This document shows positions 19,626 to 28,364 of a stretch of DNA of 64,000 nt, piece after piece (position 1 is the stretch's first letter; every line of letters begins with the position of its first letter). Source of the stretch: Burkholderiales bacterium. GTDB taxonomy: Bacteria > Pseudomonadota > Gammaproteobacteria > Burkholderiales > Burkholderiaceae_C. The translations under genes and the position numbers were made by a program. The notes under the pieces were generated by a model. That model ran no database searches. It was given only the letters and a program-made list of their open reading frames with translations, and was not told where the DNA came from. The stretch is taken from NCBI GenBank assembly GCA_003963115.1, contig RXJQ01000032.1:1-64000 (forward strand). Direction: 5' to 3'.

Positions 19626-20915
19626 ATGATGAAGACTTTGCGTGAGCCTTGGGCCCCCCTGTTTGCACTGGCTGCCGGCATGGCCCTGGTGATGAGCGCC
19701 TATGCGGGCGAGGGGCATGGTCACGGCGATGCGGCTTCCGAGCCGGTTGAAGCCAAGGAACCGTCAATCAGCAAGGCCTCCCTCAAACCAAACCTGAAAG
19801 ACAAGGTCGAAGCGCCCTCTCCCTCTGAGAGCAAGGAAGGCAAGGGCGAGGGCAAGTCGGAAGGCCGAGCAGCGTCGCGCAGCAAGCGTGGTGAAGAACG
19901 TGAGGGCGGTGCCAGCCGGGAAGCCAAGCCCACCGCAGAAGCGGCATCAGACGCCAAGGCCAACGTGTCGATGGCCGAGTTGCGTGACCTGATCGACCAG
20001 AAGATCGCCGAGGTCCGCACCAAGCGCGAAGCCCCGCCCGTGGTGAGGTTGCGCGCCAAGCCCGTGGCGGCACGCACGGCCAAGAGCCCGGCCAGTGGCG
20101 CACGTTCAGGTGCCACGACCTTGGCCATGAACGATGCACAAGGCGCCTTGCTGCCGCCCGGTGTCGATGGCGAGGCCCATGGCCTGGCATCGGCCAAGTC
20201 CGCGCAGGCCGACGCACGCCTGGCCAACGCCATGGGCCACGATGTCCACTGGGCCTACAGCGGTGACACCGGTCCTGACAGCTGGGGCCGCCTCAAGCCT
20301 GAGTTCCAGCAGTGCATGGTGGGCAAGCGTCAAAGCCCCATCGACATCCGCGATGGCATCCCGGTTCAACTCGACCCGATCCAGTTCGACTATCGCCCAT
20401 CCAACTTCCGCGTGATCGACAACGGCCACACCGTGCAGGTCAATGTGGAGCCAGGCAATGGCATCACGGTGATGGGGCACCGCTACGAGCTGGTGCAGTT
20501 CCATTTCCACCGCCCGAGCGAAGAGCGCATCAATGGCCGCCAATACGAGATGGTGGCCCACCTGGTGCACAAGGACATGGACGGCCGCCTCGCCGTGGTG
20601 GCCGTGCTGATGGATCAGGGCAAGTCGCACCCGCTGGTGCAGCAAGTCTGGAACAACCTGCCGCTGGAGAAAAACCTGGAGCAGGCCGCGATGAACCAGA
20701 TCGACCTCGGCCAGCTGCTGCCCGAGCAGCGCCAGTACTACACCTACATGGGCTCGCTGACCACACCGCCTTGCTCTGAAGGCGTCCTGTGGATGGTGAT
20801 GAAGCAGCCTGCGGGTGTTTCGCGCGAGCAGATCGGCGTGTTTGCCAAGCTCTATCCGATGAACGCGCGCCCGGTGCAGTCGGCATCTGGCCGCTTGATC
20901 AAGGACGGACAGTGA
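19626..20915 (+). CDS. Alpha-class carbonic anhydrase with long disordered N-terminal extension
   Basis: A periplasmic or surface zinc enzyme interconverting CO2 and bicarbonate. The 429 residues begin with a signal peptide (to about 23) and a short His-rich stretch (GEGHGHGD). About 170 residues of Lys/Glu/Ser/Ala-rich, low-complexity sequence follow. The catalytic domain starts at HWAYSG (about 212). The Zn ligands are H293 and H295 (QFHFHRPSE) and H312 (AHLVH); SLTTPPCSEGV is the conserved C-terminal loop. Ordinary bacterial alpha-CAs are about 250 residues, so the extension is unusual. The start at 19626 is chosen because GGAGAG lies six bases upstream; ATGs at 19620 and 19629 are alternatives. 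Confidence 0.92.
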   Translation: MMKTLREPWAPLFALAAGMALVMSAYAGEGHGHGDAASEPVEAKEPSISKASLKPNLKDKVEAPSPSESKEGKGEGKSEGRAASRSKRGEEREGGASREAKPTAEAASDAKANVSMAELRDLIDQKIAEVRTKREAPPVVRLRAKPVAARTAKSPASGARSGATTLAMNDAQGALLPPGVDGEAHGLASAKSAQADARLANAMGHDVHWAYSGDTGPDSWGRLKPEFQQCMVGKRQSPIDIRDGIPVQLDPIQFDYRPSNFRVIDNGHTVQVNVEPGNGITVMGHRYELVQFHFHRPSEERINGRQYEMVAHLVHKDMDGRLAVVAVLMDQGKSHPLVQQVWNNLPLEKNLEQAAMNQIDLGQLLPEQRQYYTYMGSLTTPPCSEGVLWMVMKQPAGVSREQIGVFAKLYPMNARPVQSASGRLIKDGQ

Positions 20916-20918
20916 GAC

Positions 20919-21473
20919 TCAGTAGACGCGCCCGCCCTTGATCTGGGCATGGGTGCGGCGTGACAGCTCGGTGGCCTTGGCCATCTGCGCCATGGCGTGA
21001 CCCGCGTGGGCATGGCAGATCGCCAGGCCCAAGGCATCGGCCGCGTCGTTGTGCGGCTCGCGCGGCAGGTCCAGCAAGCGCATCACCATGTGACGGATCT
21101 GGGCCTTGGCGGCATGGCCATGGCCCACCACGGCCTTCTTCATCTGCAAGGCGGTGTACTCGGACACGCTCGGTGAGGCCGGCGTGCTCAGCAGGCCGGC
21201 AATCGCCGCACCACGGGCCTGGCCAAGCAGCAGCGTGGACTGCGGGTTCACGTTGACGAACACGATCTCGACCGAGGCCTGATGCGGTTCATAGCGGCCC
21301 ACCACCTCGCGCACGCCGTCGAAGATCAGCTTCAGGCGCGTGGGCAGATCACCCTGCGCGGCCTCGCGTGTCTTGATGGTGCCGCTGGCCACGTAATGCA
21401 GGCGAGGGCCATCAGATTCGATGACGCCAAAGCCGGTGGTCTGCAGACCGGGGTCGATGCCTAGGATGATCAC
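20919..21473 (-). CDS. ruvC: Holliday junction resolvase RuvC
   Basis: A dimeric endonuclease that cuts Holliday junctions with RuvAB. The RNase H-like fold is recognisable from [15 protein letters not shown] (first catalytic Asp), [20 protein letters not shown] (catalytic Glu) and [11 protein letters not shown] (catalytic Asp). Family members start two residues before IILGIDPG, so I place the start at the GTG at 21473 (184 residues); a longer form starting at GTG 21512 is possible. ruvA and ruvB are not adjacent. It is convergent with the carbonic anhydrase gene (3-bp gap). Confidence 0.93.
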   Translation of the reverse strand: MIILGIDPGLQTTGFGVIESDGPRLHYVASGTIKTREAAQGDLPTRLKLIFDGVREVVGRYEPHQASVEIVFVNVNPQSTLLLGQARGAAIAGLLSTPASPSVSEYTALQMKKAVVGHGHAAKAQIRHMVMRLLDLPREPHNDAADALGLAICHAHAGHAMAQMAKATELSRRTHAQIKGGRVY

Positions 21474-21573
21474 GTCAAGAAAAAAGCAGGTCGAGTGAGG
21501 TGCGTTCAGCACACACTCTAACCTGCTTGAAGGCCGGATCCTGGCGCCCGGCTTTGATCGGGATGTTGTGGAC

Positions 21574-22224
21574 TCAGCTGCGGCGGCGGGCCACGAAGGC
21601 CATCACGCCCAGGCTGCACAGCACCAGGGCCATGCTGCCGGGTTCCGGCACGGCGGGTGTCACCGCCGTGATGTGCAGACCAAAGGTGTCGCTCAGCGTG
21701 TCGGCGGCGTAGTTCTGTCCACCGCTGTAGAGGGCCACGGCCTGTGCAGCTGGCAGCGCGCCGGTCGGCAGTTGCAGCGAGCCGGCATTGCTGGCGTCAC
21801 CGTTTTGCTCCAGGGCCAGCCAGTAGCTGCCGGCACCGATGCTCCAGTTCAGGTTGCTCAGGCCGTTCCAGCCGTCACCGTTGTAGGTGGCGGTGGCCTG
21901 GAATAACTGGCCATGCTGGTCGGCGTTCCAGTTCAGCGCGGGCAGGTTGCTGCCGCTGTTGCCGTACAGCGCGATGGTGAAGGTCTTGCCGATGTCGTTG
22001 GCGCTGTCGTTGGACAGCACATAGGCCAGCACGCTGTCGATCTGCGTGCTTGAAGCGACCGTGAACTTCTCGGCCAGCCAGTCGTTGCTGTCCAGTGTGT
22101 TCGAACCGAACAGCGAACCGCTGGGAACCTGCGTGTTCACGACGTCATAAGCCTGGGCCTGCGTGGCGGTGAGGGCCACGAAGGAGGCCGCAGCCAGCGC
22201 CTTGAGGATGATCTTGCCTTGCAT
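21574..22224 (-). CDS. PEP-CTERM sorting domain protein of unknown function
   Basis: An exported protein of 216 residues: signal peptide (about 1-25), a jelly-roll-like beta-rich region ([20 protein letters not shown], then [11 protein letters not shown]) and a C-terminal VPEPGSM, hydrophobic helix and RRR exosortase signal. The middle resembles choice-of-anchor type beta-sandwiches common among PEP-CTERM proteins; no enzymatic motif is seen. It is the third gene of an operon behind the metallophosphoesterase (26-bp gap), with AGGAG upstream of its ATG. It probably decorates the same surface structure as the other PEP-CTERM proteins. Confidence 0.85.
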   Translation of the reverse strand: MQGKIILKALAAASFVALTATQAQAYDVVNTQVPSGSLFGSNTLDSNDWLAEKFTVASSTQIDSVLAYVLSNDSANDIGKTFTIALYGNSGSNLPALNWNADQHGQLFQATATYNGDGWNGLSNLNWSIGAGSYWLALEQNGDASNAGSLQLPTGALPAAQAVALYSGGQNYAADTLSDTFGLHITAVTPAVPEPGSMALVLCSLGVMAFVARRRS

Positions 22225-22250
22225 GGTGATGCTCCTGTGCTCGGGTCAGA

Positions 22251-23462
22251 TCAATGAGCCAGCACAGCGCTTTGCAGCAGCTTGGTGGCGCCAAAGCCGT
22301 CGCTGAAGCCATAGGCGTCGATCTGGACCTTGCCGCTTTGGAACACGCGGACATTGGCCCAGGCGTAGTAGCGGTCATATGGCTGCTGGTTGGCCGCAGT
22401 CTGCTTGACGTCGAAGGGCGAACCACCCGAACCCACGATCACCTGCCAGGCGGTGCTGGTCGTGCCGTCGGCCTTGACGGGCTGGCGCATGTTGAAGGTG
22501 TGCTGGTGGCCACAGAAGTAGGCGGCGCCATACTGCTCGATCACGTTCCAGAAGGTGTTGCGCTTGGCGGGGATGGCATCCAGACCACCAGCCTTGCCGC
22601 CGTTGCCGGTGAAGTCATAGGTGTAGGCGGGCTTGTGGCCGAACACGAAGAAGTGCTGGGCACCACGGCCGCTGGCTGCGGAGAAGTCGGCAGCCAGCCA
22701 GGCGCTGGGGGCGGTGCTGTCGCCGCCGGTCGGGTCGGTGTTGATCACGGCGAAGTGGCTGTTGCCCACATCGAAGCTGTAGGACAGCTGGTTCTGAGGT
22801 GTCGTCAGGCTGTCCACGCTGGCGTGATCGGTGTTGTCGACGTTGGTGACCGTCAGGCCGCCAGGCAGGGTGTTGTTCAGGCGCGTGGCATCGACGATCA
22901 GGTCGGCCATGTTGGCGCGCCAGGCGTCTTCATTGACCTTGACTGCGTTCTTGCCGCCGTTCACCGCAGACAGGTTGTTGCCATTGGCATCCAAGCAGGT
23001 GGTGTTGGCGCTGTTGCACTGGGTTTCGTGGTTGCCGGGCACGGGAACGACATAGGTGCCGTTTTCGATCAGCGGGGCGACCATGCCGCGCCAGAAAGCG
23101 TACTGCGTGTGGAACTTGACCAAGTCCGAGTTGAGCACCGAGGTGACATCGGTGGCCGACACAGGGCCTGCATCGCCATAGCCCATGACCATGTCGCCGT
23201 TGAAGAACAGCAGGTTGGACTTCTTGGCGCTGACTTCGCGCATGATGCGCGACCAGGCCTTGCTGTTTTGCAGCCAGTGGGCGTCTTGGCCGCTCAAAGG
23301 CGCTTGAGTGGGATCGACCTTGGAGGAGGACGAATCCTGGCGCGAATCGCCCACCGTGGAGAAGCTCAGCACGACGGGATCGGATTGGGCCATGACGGAG
23401 CCAGCGGTCAGCAAAGCAGCCAGGGCCAGAGACAGGGTGCGGGGGGCGAACGAGGTTTTCAT
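22251..23462 (-). CDS. Secreted calcineurin-like metallophosphoesterase
   Basis: An exported phosphoesterase of 403 residues with a signal peptide (to about 25, ending SVMAQ). The five metallophosphoesterase blocks occur in order: VGDSR, FFNGDMV, VPGNHE, FGHKPAY and FCGHQHTFN, giving the usual dinuclear metal site. The substrate is unknown; the context favours organic phosphate scavenging. It lies 115 bp downstream of the di-heme peroxidase gene and 26 bp upstream of a PEP-CTERM gene, and a Pho-box-like array precedes the set. The start at 23462 (MKTSF) is taken because the longer form begins with TTG. Confidence 0.9.
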   Translation of the reverse strand: MKTSFAPRTLSLALAALLTAGSVMAQSDPVVLSFSTVGDSRQDSSSSKVDPTQAPLSGQDAHWLQNSKAWSRIMREVSAKKSNLLFFNGDMVMGYGDAGPVSATDVTSVLNSDLVKFHTQYAFWRGMVAPLIENGTYVVPVPGNHETQCNSANTTCLDANGNNLSAVNGGKNAVKVNEDAWRANMADLIVDATRLNNTLPGGLTVTNVDNTDHASVDSLTTPQNQLSYSFDVGNSHFAVINTDPTGGDSTAPSAWLAADFSAASGRGAQHFFVFGHKPAYTYDFTGNGGKAGGLDAIPAKRNTFWNVIEQYGAAYFCGHQHTFNMRQPVKADGTTSTAWQVIVGSGGSPFDVKQTAANQQPYDRYYAWANVRVFQSGKVQIDAYGFSDGFGATKLLQSAVLAH

Positions 23463-23547
23463 CTTGAACAACTGAAGAGTGAAATGGAGAGGTCAACACA
23501 CGGTTGTGTGGGGCGCACCGTGTTCGCCGCCGGGCGCTATGGGTACG

Positions 23548-23578
23548 AACGCAGGTCCATCGACAACCGACCTGCGTT
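23548..23578. repeat. Perfect 10-bp inverted repeat after the peroxidase gene
   Basis: AACGCAGGTC (23548-23557) and GACCTGCGTT (23569-23578) form a perfect stem with an 11-base loop, touching the peroxidase stop codon. No T-tract follows on the minus strand. It may be an mRNA processing or stabilising hairpin between the peroxidase and phosphoesterase cistrons. Confidence 0.6.
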
Positions 23579-24936
23579 TATCTTGAAGAGGTGGAGTGAC
23601 TTGCCAACGATGCGGTTGTAGTCCGTTTGGCGGGGGTGGCGTGGTTTGCGGGCGCTTCATAGCCATCGCTCAGCGTACCGAGGAAGGCCAGCAGGTCGGT
23701 GATCTCCTGCTGAGTCAGGCGTGGCTTGTTGCCGGGCAAGGGCTTGAAGGGCACATCGGTGTTGACGTTGCCCTGGTAGCGCGCAGGCAGGTCGTCATAG
23801 CGTTGTGCGTGGCCTTGTGCATCCTTGCCATACCAGCGCTGCGGCGTGATGTCGCGCGTGACGTAGAACTCGACGACCTCTTTCAATGAGTGCAGCACAC
23901 CGTTGTGGAAGAAGCTGTGGCGCAGCGCCGCGTTACGCAGCGTGGGCGCACGGAACTTGCCGCAGTACTCGGGCCTGTCTTGCATGTCGTGGCGCATGGG
24001 CCCGCACAGGCCGAGGTCGAAGTAGCTGGCATCCTGGTTGGCGGGCAGGTGGCGGTTGCGCGGCACGCCCAGCGAGGCGAATTCGAAGTCGGTGAAGCGT
24101 GGGTAGATCACCGTCGATGAGGTGGCCACGCTAGGGTGGCAGGTGGCGCAGTTGCCCTTGTTCTTGTCATTGAACAGCTTGAAGCCGCGTTGCTCCTGCT
24201 TGGTGAGCTGGGCCTGGCCGCGCATGTAGGCGTCGTACTTGCTGGTGAAGGGGTGGAAGTCTTCGGGTGATTGTTCGAAGAACTCGATGGCCGTGGTCAG
24301 CCAACTGATCACGCCCTCCTCGTCGTCGAGGATATGGGTGCCGGGTGGGCTGAAGACCTGGTCGAACTCGGCCGCGTAGGGGGCCTTGCGCAGGCGCGCA
24401 GCCACCTCGGACAGATTGCGGTTGGCCATTTCCTTGGCATCGAGCAGGGGCATGAGGGCTTGTTCACGGGCGGCGTTGACCCGGCCATCCCAGGTGCGGC
24501 CGCCGGCGGGGCCACTGTCCTGGCCATTGTTGTCCATCAGGTCCACATAGTGTTCGGTGAAGTTCTGCGGCGCATGCACGTAGCGCAGCGAAGGCGCGGC
24601 GCGCACACCGAACTCGTCCATGCCGGGGCCGCCAGGCTGCACAGACAAGGCATTGGGCGGCCCATAGGCGTGGGCCGGGTTGTGGCAGCTTGCGCAGGAC
24701 TGCTGGCCCGAAGCTGACAAGCCAGGGTCGAAGAAGATCTTGCGGCCCATCTCCACGAGCTTCTCGGCGGGCGGCGTATCGCCATTGGCGCCTTTGTTGT
24801 AGCGGCCCGTGATCACGGGCGGGGCGTCGTTGCCGCAAGCCAGCAATTGGCCATCCAGCATGTGGCCGGCATGCGTCAAAGGCGTGGCCAGGAGTGTGAT
24901 CAGGCCCAGGGTCAGACCAGCGAGGCGGAGCGTCAT
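23578..24936 (-). CDS. Di-heme cytochrome c peroxidase/MauG-family protein
   Basis: A periplasmic c-type cytochrome of 452 residues with a signal peptide (to about 23). It has two heme-binding motifs, CASCH (81-85) and CATCH (263-267), and the family landmarks WDGR, EMANRN and FRAPTLRNAALRHSFFHNG. Members reduce H2O2 or oxidise protein side chains. The C-terminal 30 residues are Thr/Ser/Ala-rich. It is first in the operon with the phosphoesterase and PEP-CTERM genes, directly downstream of a triple Pho-box-like repeat. A paralogue with a lipoprotein signal lies at 43698. Confidence 0.92.
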   Translation of the reverse strand: MTLRLAGLTLGLITLLATPLTHAGHMLDGQLLACGNDAPPVITGRYNKGANGDTPPAEKLVEMGRKIFFDPGLSASGQQSCASCHNPAHAYGPPNALSVQPGGPGMDEFGVRAAPSLRYVHAPQNFTEHYVDLMDNNGQDSGPAGGRTWDGRVNAAREQALMPLLDAKEMANRNLSEVAARLRKAPYAAEFDQVFSPPGTHILDDEEGVISWLTTAIEFFEQSPEDFHPFTSKYDAYMRGQAQLTKQEQRGFKLFNDKNKGNCATCHPSVATSSTVIYPRFTDFEFASLGVPRNRHLPANQDASYFDLGLCGPMRHDMQDRPEYCGKFRAPTLRNAALRHSFFHNGVLHSLKEVVEFYVTRDITPQRWYGKDAQGHAQRYDDLPARYQGNVNTDVPFKPLPGNKPRLTQQEITDLLAFLGTLSDGYEAPANHATPAKRTTTASLASHSTSSR

Positions 24937-24978
24937 GATGGTGTACTGCTTGTGCAGCCGACACGCTAGCAGCCCGCC

Positions 24979-25007
24979 ATGCCAGCTTCATGACAGCGGC
25001 ATGAAAG
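24979..25007 (-). promoter_or_regulatory. Triple Pho-box-like direct repeat
   Basis: On the minus strand three 7-mers, CTTTCAT, CTGTCAT and CTGGCAT, are separated by 4-base spacers, giving the 11-bp period typical of PhoB binding sites (consensus CTGTCAT repeats). Matches are 6/7, 7/7 and 6/7. The array ends 42 bp before the ATG of the di-heme peroxidase, a plausible promoter position, and the operon encodes a secreted phosphoesterase. Confidence 0.72.
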
Positions 25008-25016
25008 GCAGCAAGC

Positions 25017-25038
25017 AAAACGGCCCCGCAGGGCCGTT
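25017..25038 (-). terminator. Intrinsic terminator of purH
   Basis: AACGGCCC and GGGCCGTT form an 8-bp stem with a 4-base loop, followed on the minus strand by TTTT, just after the purH stop codon. Confidence 0.75.
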
Positions 25039-25060
25039 GGAGGGGCAGAGCCAGATCCGG

Positions 25061-26650
25061 TCAATGACGGAAGTGGCGTGTGCCCGTGAACACCATGGCG
25101 ATGCCGCGCTCGTCGGCAGCGGCGATCACCTCTTCGTCACGCATGGAACCGCCCGGGTGGATGACACAGGTGGCGCCGGCATCGACCACCACGTCCAGGC
25201 CATCGCGGAAGGGGAAGAAGGCATCCGACGCCACGGCCGTGCCTTGCAGCGTCAAGCCAGCGTGGCCAGCCTTGATCGAGGCGATGCGGGCCGAGTCCAG
25301 GCGGCTCATCTGGCCGGCACCCACGCCCATGGTCATGCCGTCCTTGCAGAACACGATGGCGTTGCTCTTGACAAAGCGGGCCACGGTCCAGGCGAACAGC
25401 AGGTCCTTGAGTTGTTGCGCGGTTGGTTGCAGCTTGGACACCACCTTGATGTCGCCCACGATGTCGATGTTGTCGGCCGATTGCAGCAGCATGCCGCCGC
25501 CCACGCGTTTGAAGTCCAGCGCGTTGCTCAGCTTGCGCGTGGCCTCATCCAGCGGCACCTCCAGCAGACGCACGTTCTGCTTGGATGCATAAGCGGCGCG
25601 GGCCGCGTCGGTGAACTTCGGTGCGATCACCACTTCCACGAACTGCTTGTTGGCGTTGATGGCCTCGATCACGTCGGCGTCCACCACGCGGTTGAAGGCC
25701 ATGATGCCGCCGAAGGCCGAGGTCGGGTCGGTTTTCAGGGCCTTGGTGTAGGCCTCCAGCGGGCCAGCACCCACGGCCACACCGCAGGGGTTGGCATGCT
25801 TGATGATCACGCAGGCCGGAGCTTCAAAGGCTTTGACGCATTCCCAGGCGGCATCGGCATCGGCGATGTTGTTGAAGGACAGCTCCTTGCCCTGGATCTG
25901 CGACCAGTTGGCCAGGGTGCTGACCACGGGCGCGGCCTCGCGGTAGAAGGCGGCGCTCTGATGCGGGTTCTCGCCATAACGCATGCCCTGCACCTTGTGC
26001 AGTTGCAGGTTGTAGACGGCGGGGTACTCGGCCTTGGCGGGCACGGCTTCGGTCTTCAACTCCGAGCCGTCTTCCAGCGAGGTCAGGTAGTTGGTGATCA
26101 TGCCGTCGTAGGCGGCGGTGTGGGCGAACACTTTCTTGGCCAGCATGAACTTGGTCGTGCGGGTGATGCCCTCAGCCTTCATCTCCGACAGCACTTGTTC
26201 GTAGTCGACCGGGTCGATGATCACGGCCACGTCCTGCCAGTTCTTGGCGGCGGCACGCAGCATGGTGGGGCCACCGATGTCGATGTTCTCGATGGCGTTC
26301 TCCAGCGTGCAGTCGGCCTTGGCCGTGGCTTGCGCAAAGGGGTAGAGGTTGACCACCAGCAGGTCGATGGTGTCGATGCCGTGTTCCTTGAGCGCAGCCA
26401 TGTGCTCAGGCAGATCGCGGCGGGCCAGGATGCCGCCGTGCACGCGCGGGTGCAGGGTCTTGACGCGGCCGTCCAGCATCTCGGGGAAGCCGGTTACTTC
26501 GGCGACTTCCGTGACAGGCAAGCCCTTGTCAGCCAGCAGCTTGGCGGTGCCGCCGGTGGACAGCAGGCGCACGCCCTGGGCATGCAGGGCCTGGGCGAAT
26601 TCAACGATGCCGGTCTTGTCGGACACGGACAGCAAGGCGGTCAAAGCCAT
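25061..26650 (-). CDS. purH: Bifunctional AICAR transformylase/IMP cyclohydrolase
   Basis: Performs the last two steps of purine synthesis to IMP. The 529 residues have an N-terminal methylglyoxal-synthase-fold cyclohydrolase ([39 protein letters not shown]). A C-terminal transformylase follows, with [11 protein letters not shown] carrying the catalytic Lys-His and [12 protein letters not shown] near the end. Full family length. It lies downstream of dusB and fis in the same direction, a conserved beta-proteobacterial arrangement, and is followed by its own terminator. Confidence 0.97.
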   Translation of the reverse strand: MALTALLSVSDKTGIVEFAQALHAQGVRLLSTGGTAKLLADKGLPVTEVAEVTGFPEMLDGRVKTLHPRVHGGILARRDLPEHMAALKEHGIDTIDLLVVNLYPFAQATAKADCTLENAIENIDIGGPTMLRAAAKNWQDVAVIIDPVDYEQVLSEMKAEGITRTTKFMLAKKVFAHTAAYDGMITNYLTSLEDGSELKTEAVPAKAEYPAVYNLQLHKVQGMRYGENPHQSAAFYREAAPVVSTLANWSQIQGKELSFNNIADADAAWECVKAFEAPACVIIKHANPCGVAVGAGPLEAYTKALKTDPTSAFGGIMAFNRVVDADVIEAINANKQFVEVVIAPKFTDAARAAYASKQNVRLLEVPLDEATRKLSNALDFKRVGGGMLLQSADNIDIVGDIKVVSKLQPTAQQLKDLLFAWTVARFVKSNAIVFCKDGMTMGVGAGQMSRLDSARIASIKAGHAGLTLQGTAVASDAFFPFRDGLDVVVDAGATCVIHPGGSMRDEEVIAAADERGIAMVFTGTRHFRH

Positions 26651-26694
26651 TTCATTTCCTTCAGTTCAAAGAGCGTGGATTCAAAAAACAAAGA

Positions 26695-26931
26695 TCACTT
26701 GATGAGCTTGTGCTCGAGCAGCTTGCGGCGCAGGGTGTTGCGGTTGATGCCCAGCCATTCGGCTGCCTTGGACTGGTTGCCTTCGGCGCGCTGCATCACG
26801 ACTTCCAGCATGGGGCGCTCGACCGCATTGACCACCATGTCGTACACGGCATGCGGCTCGGCGCCGCGCAGGTCGTGGAAGTAGCTGTCCAGGTTGTCTC
26901 GGATGCACTCTTGGATGTTCTTCTTGCTCAT
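26695..26931 (-). CDS. fis: Fis-family DNA-binding protein
   Basis: A small nucleoid-associated regulator of 78 residues. The C-terminal helix-turn-helix reads GNQSKAAEWLGINRNTLRRK, the Fis signature. The start at 26931 (MSKKNIQECI) gives the short beta-proteobacterial form; the longer frame to 26961 overlaps the end of dusB. It lies 26 bp after dusB and 44 bp before purH, the dusB-fis linkage being widespread in proteobacteria. Confidence 0.93.
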   Translation of the reverse strand: MSKKNIQECIRDNLDSYFHDLRGAEPHAVYDMVVNAVERPMLEVVMQRAEGNQSKAAEWLGINRNTLRRKLLEHKLIK

Positions 26932-26957
26932 GGCTGTTGTTCGGTGACGGCTTGATT

Positions 26958-28052
26958 TCAATATGCGGTACAGGCGACGCGGCCCTCCACGGCCTCACCC
27001 TCTTCTTCGAGCAGGGCCTCGCCCAGGTCTGGCAGCCGCGCATATTGCTGGCCCAGTTCATCGAAGAAGTCGGTGACGGCCCGGATCTGGGCGTCGATGC
27101 CGTCGAGCGTGTTCATGTGGGCACGGAAGGCCTCGCCGCCGGGCAGGGCACGCACGGCCCAGCCGATGTGCTTGCGGGCGGTGCGCACGCCGGCGAACTC
27201 GCCGTACAGGCCGTAGTGCTCATGCAGGTGTTCGACCAGCCAGCGCTTGACGTCCAGGCTCAAAGGGCGGGCACGGTGCTCACCCGTGGCCAGGTAGTGG
27301 GCGATGTCGCCGAAGATCCAGGGGCGGCCCTGCGCGGCGCGGCCCACCATGATGGCGTCGGCACCGGTGTAGCGCAGGACTTGCGCGGCCTTCTCGGGCG
27401 AGGTGATGTCGCCATTGGCCACCACCGGGATCCGCACGGCGGCCTTCACGGCGGCGATCGTGTCGTACTCGGCCTGGCCTTTGTAGCCCTGCTCGCGCGT
27501 GCGGCCGTGCACGGTCAGCATGGCGATGCCGGCGTTCTCGGCTGCACGGGCGATGCGCTCGGCGTTCTTGTTGTGGGCGCTCCAGCCGGTGCGCATCTTC
27601 AAGGTCACGGGTACGCCATGCGGTGCGCAGGCGGCCACCACGGCTTCCACGATTTCCAGCGCCAGTGGCTCGTCCTGCATGAGCGCGGAGCCCGCCCATT
27701 TGTTGCAGACCTTCTTGGCCGGACAGCCCATGTTGATGTCGATGATCTGCGCGCCGCGGTCGATGTTGTAGGCGGCCGCCTCGGCCATCATGGCCGCGTC
27801 GGTGCCGGCGATCTGCACGGCAATCGGCGCGGTCTCGCCTTCATGGTTGGCGCGTCGCGAGGTCTTCAGGCTGTGCCACAAGTCCTTGCGCGAGGTCACC
27901 ATCTCGCTGACCGCATAGCCCGCGCCCAGGCGCTTGCACAGCATCCGGAAAGGGCGGTCTGTCACGCCCGCCATGGGCGCCACGAACAGGCGGTTGGGCA
28001 GCTCGATCGAGCCGACCAACAGCGTGCTGGTGCAGACATCCTGAAGGGGCAT
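26958..28052 (-). CDS. dusB: tRNA-dihydrouridine synthase B
   Basis: An FMN-dependent enzyme reducing uridine to dihydrouridine in tRNA. The 364 residues show the Dus TIM-barrel motifs APMAGVTDRPFR, VQIAGTD, DINMGCPAKKV with the catalytic Cys, LTVHGRTREQGYKG, VVANGDI and MVGRAAQGRPW. The start at 28052 (MPLQDVC) is chosen over 28088. It heads the dusB-fis-purH cluster; its leader contains an 8-bp perfect hairpin. Confidence 0.95.
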   Translation of the reverse strand: MPLQDVCTSTLLVGSIELPNRLFVAPMAGVTDRPFRMLCKRLGAGYAVSEMVTSRKDLWHSLKTSRRANHEGETAPIAVQIAGTDAAMMAEAAAYNIDRGAQIIDINMGCPAKKVCNKWAGSALMQDEPLALEIVEAVVAACAPHGVPVTLKMRTGWSAHNKNAERIARAAENAGIAMLTVHGRTREQGYKGQAEYDTIAAVKAAVRIPVVANGDITSPEKAAQVLRYTGADAIMVGRAAQGRPWIFGDIAHYLATGEHRARPLSLDVKRWLVEHLHEHYGLYGEFAGVRTARKHIGWAVRALPGGEAFRAHMNTLDGIDAQIRAVTDFFDELGQQYARLPDLGEALLEEEGEAVEGRVACTAY

Positions 28053-28107
28053 GGTGTGGGAGGAAAAGGGGCTGCAAACGCAGGGCAAGCGGCTCGAAAA
28101 GACAAGA

Positions 28108-28137
28108 CAGCCCTGACCGTTCGAAAGTGCAGGGCTG
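28108..28137 (-). promoter_or_regulatory. Leader hairpin upstream of dusB
   Basis: CAGCCCTG (28108-28115) and CAGGGCTG (28130-28137) form a perfect 8-bp stem with a 14-base loop, followed on the minus strand by the T-rich run TCTTGTCTTTTC. A TATACT hexamer on the same strand (28154-28159) could be the -10 element. The hairpin would lie at the 5' end of the dusB-fis-purH transcript and may attenuate it. Confidence 0.45.
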
Positions 28138-28298
28138 CTTAAAAAGGAGGCAGAGTATAGCCGCGTGGGAGCCGGGGCGGCACCCCTTGTTGATCAAATT
28201 TCAGTCAACTGGGGGGAGCGTGACAAGCGTCACTTGCCACCGTTGCAGCTGAGTGCAAACCCTAGGGCGTGGCGTCGCGTGGTTTGCCTACCCTAGAG

Positions 28299-28328
28299 GT
28301 AACGGTTGCATGCAAAATGCAACGTTAC
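28299..28328. promoter_or_regulatory. Near-perfect 12-bp dyad upstream of ompW-like gene
   Basis: The left arm GTAACGGTTGCAT (one extra base) and the right arm ATGCAACGTTAC flank GCAAA. The centre lies about 50 bp before the ATG at 28365, where an operator overlapping the promoter would be expected. A smaller GTGAC/GTCAC dyad lies at 28220-28233. The rest of 28142-28364 contains no gene. Confidence 0.5.
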
Positions 28329-28364
28329 GTTTTATAACTAATTTCATCAAGCCGTAAGCACCAT

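Noticed and set aside
24809-26884. 691-residue plus-strand open frame across purH
   Set aside because: It is the shadow of purH and of the 5' end of the peroxidase gene; no recognisable domain.
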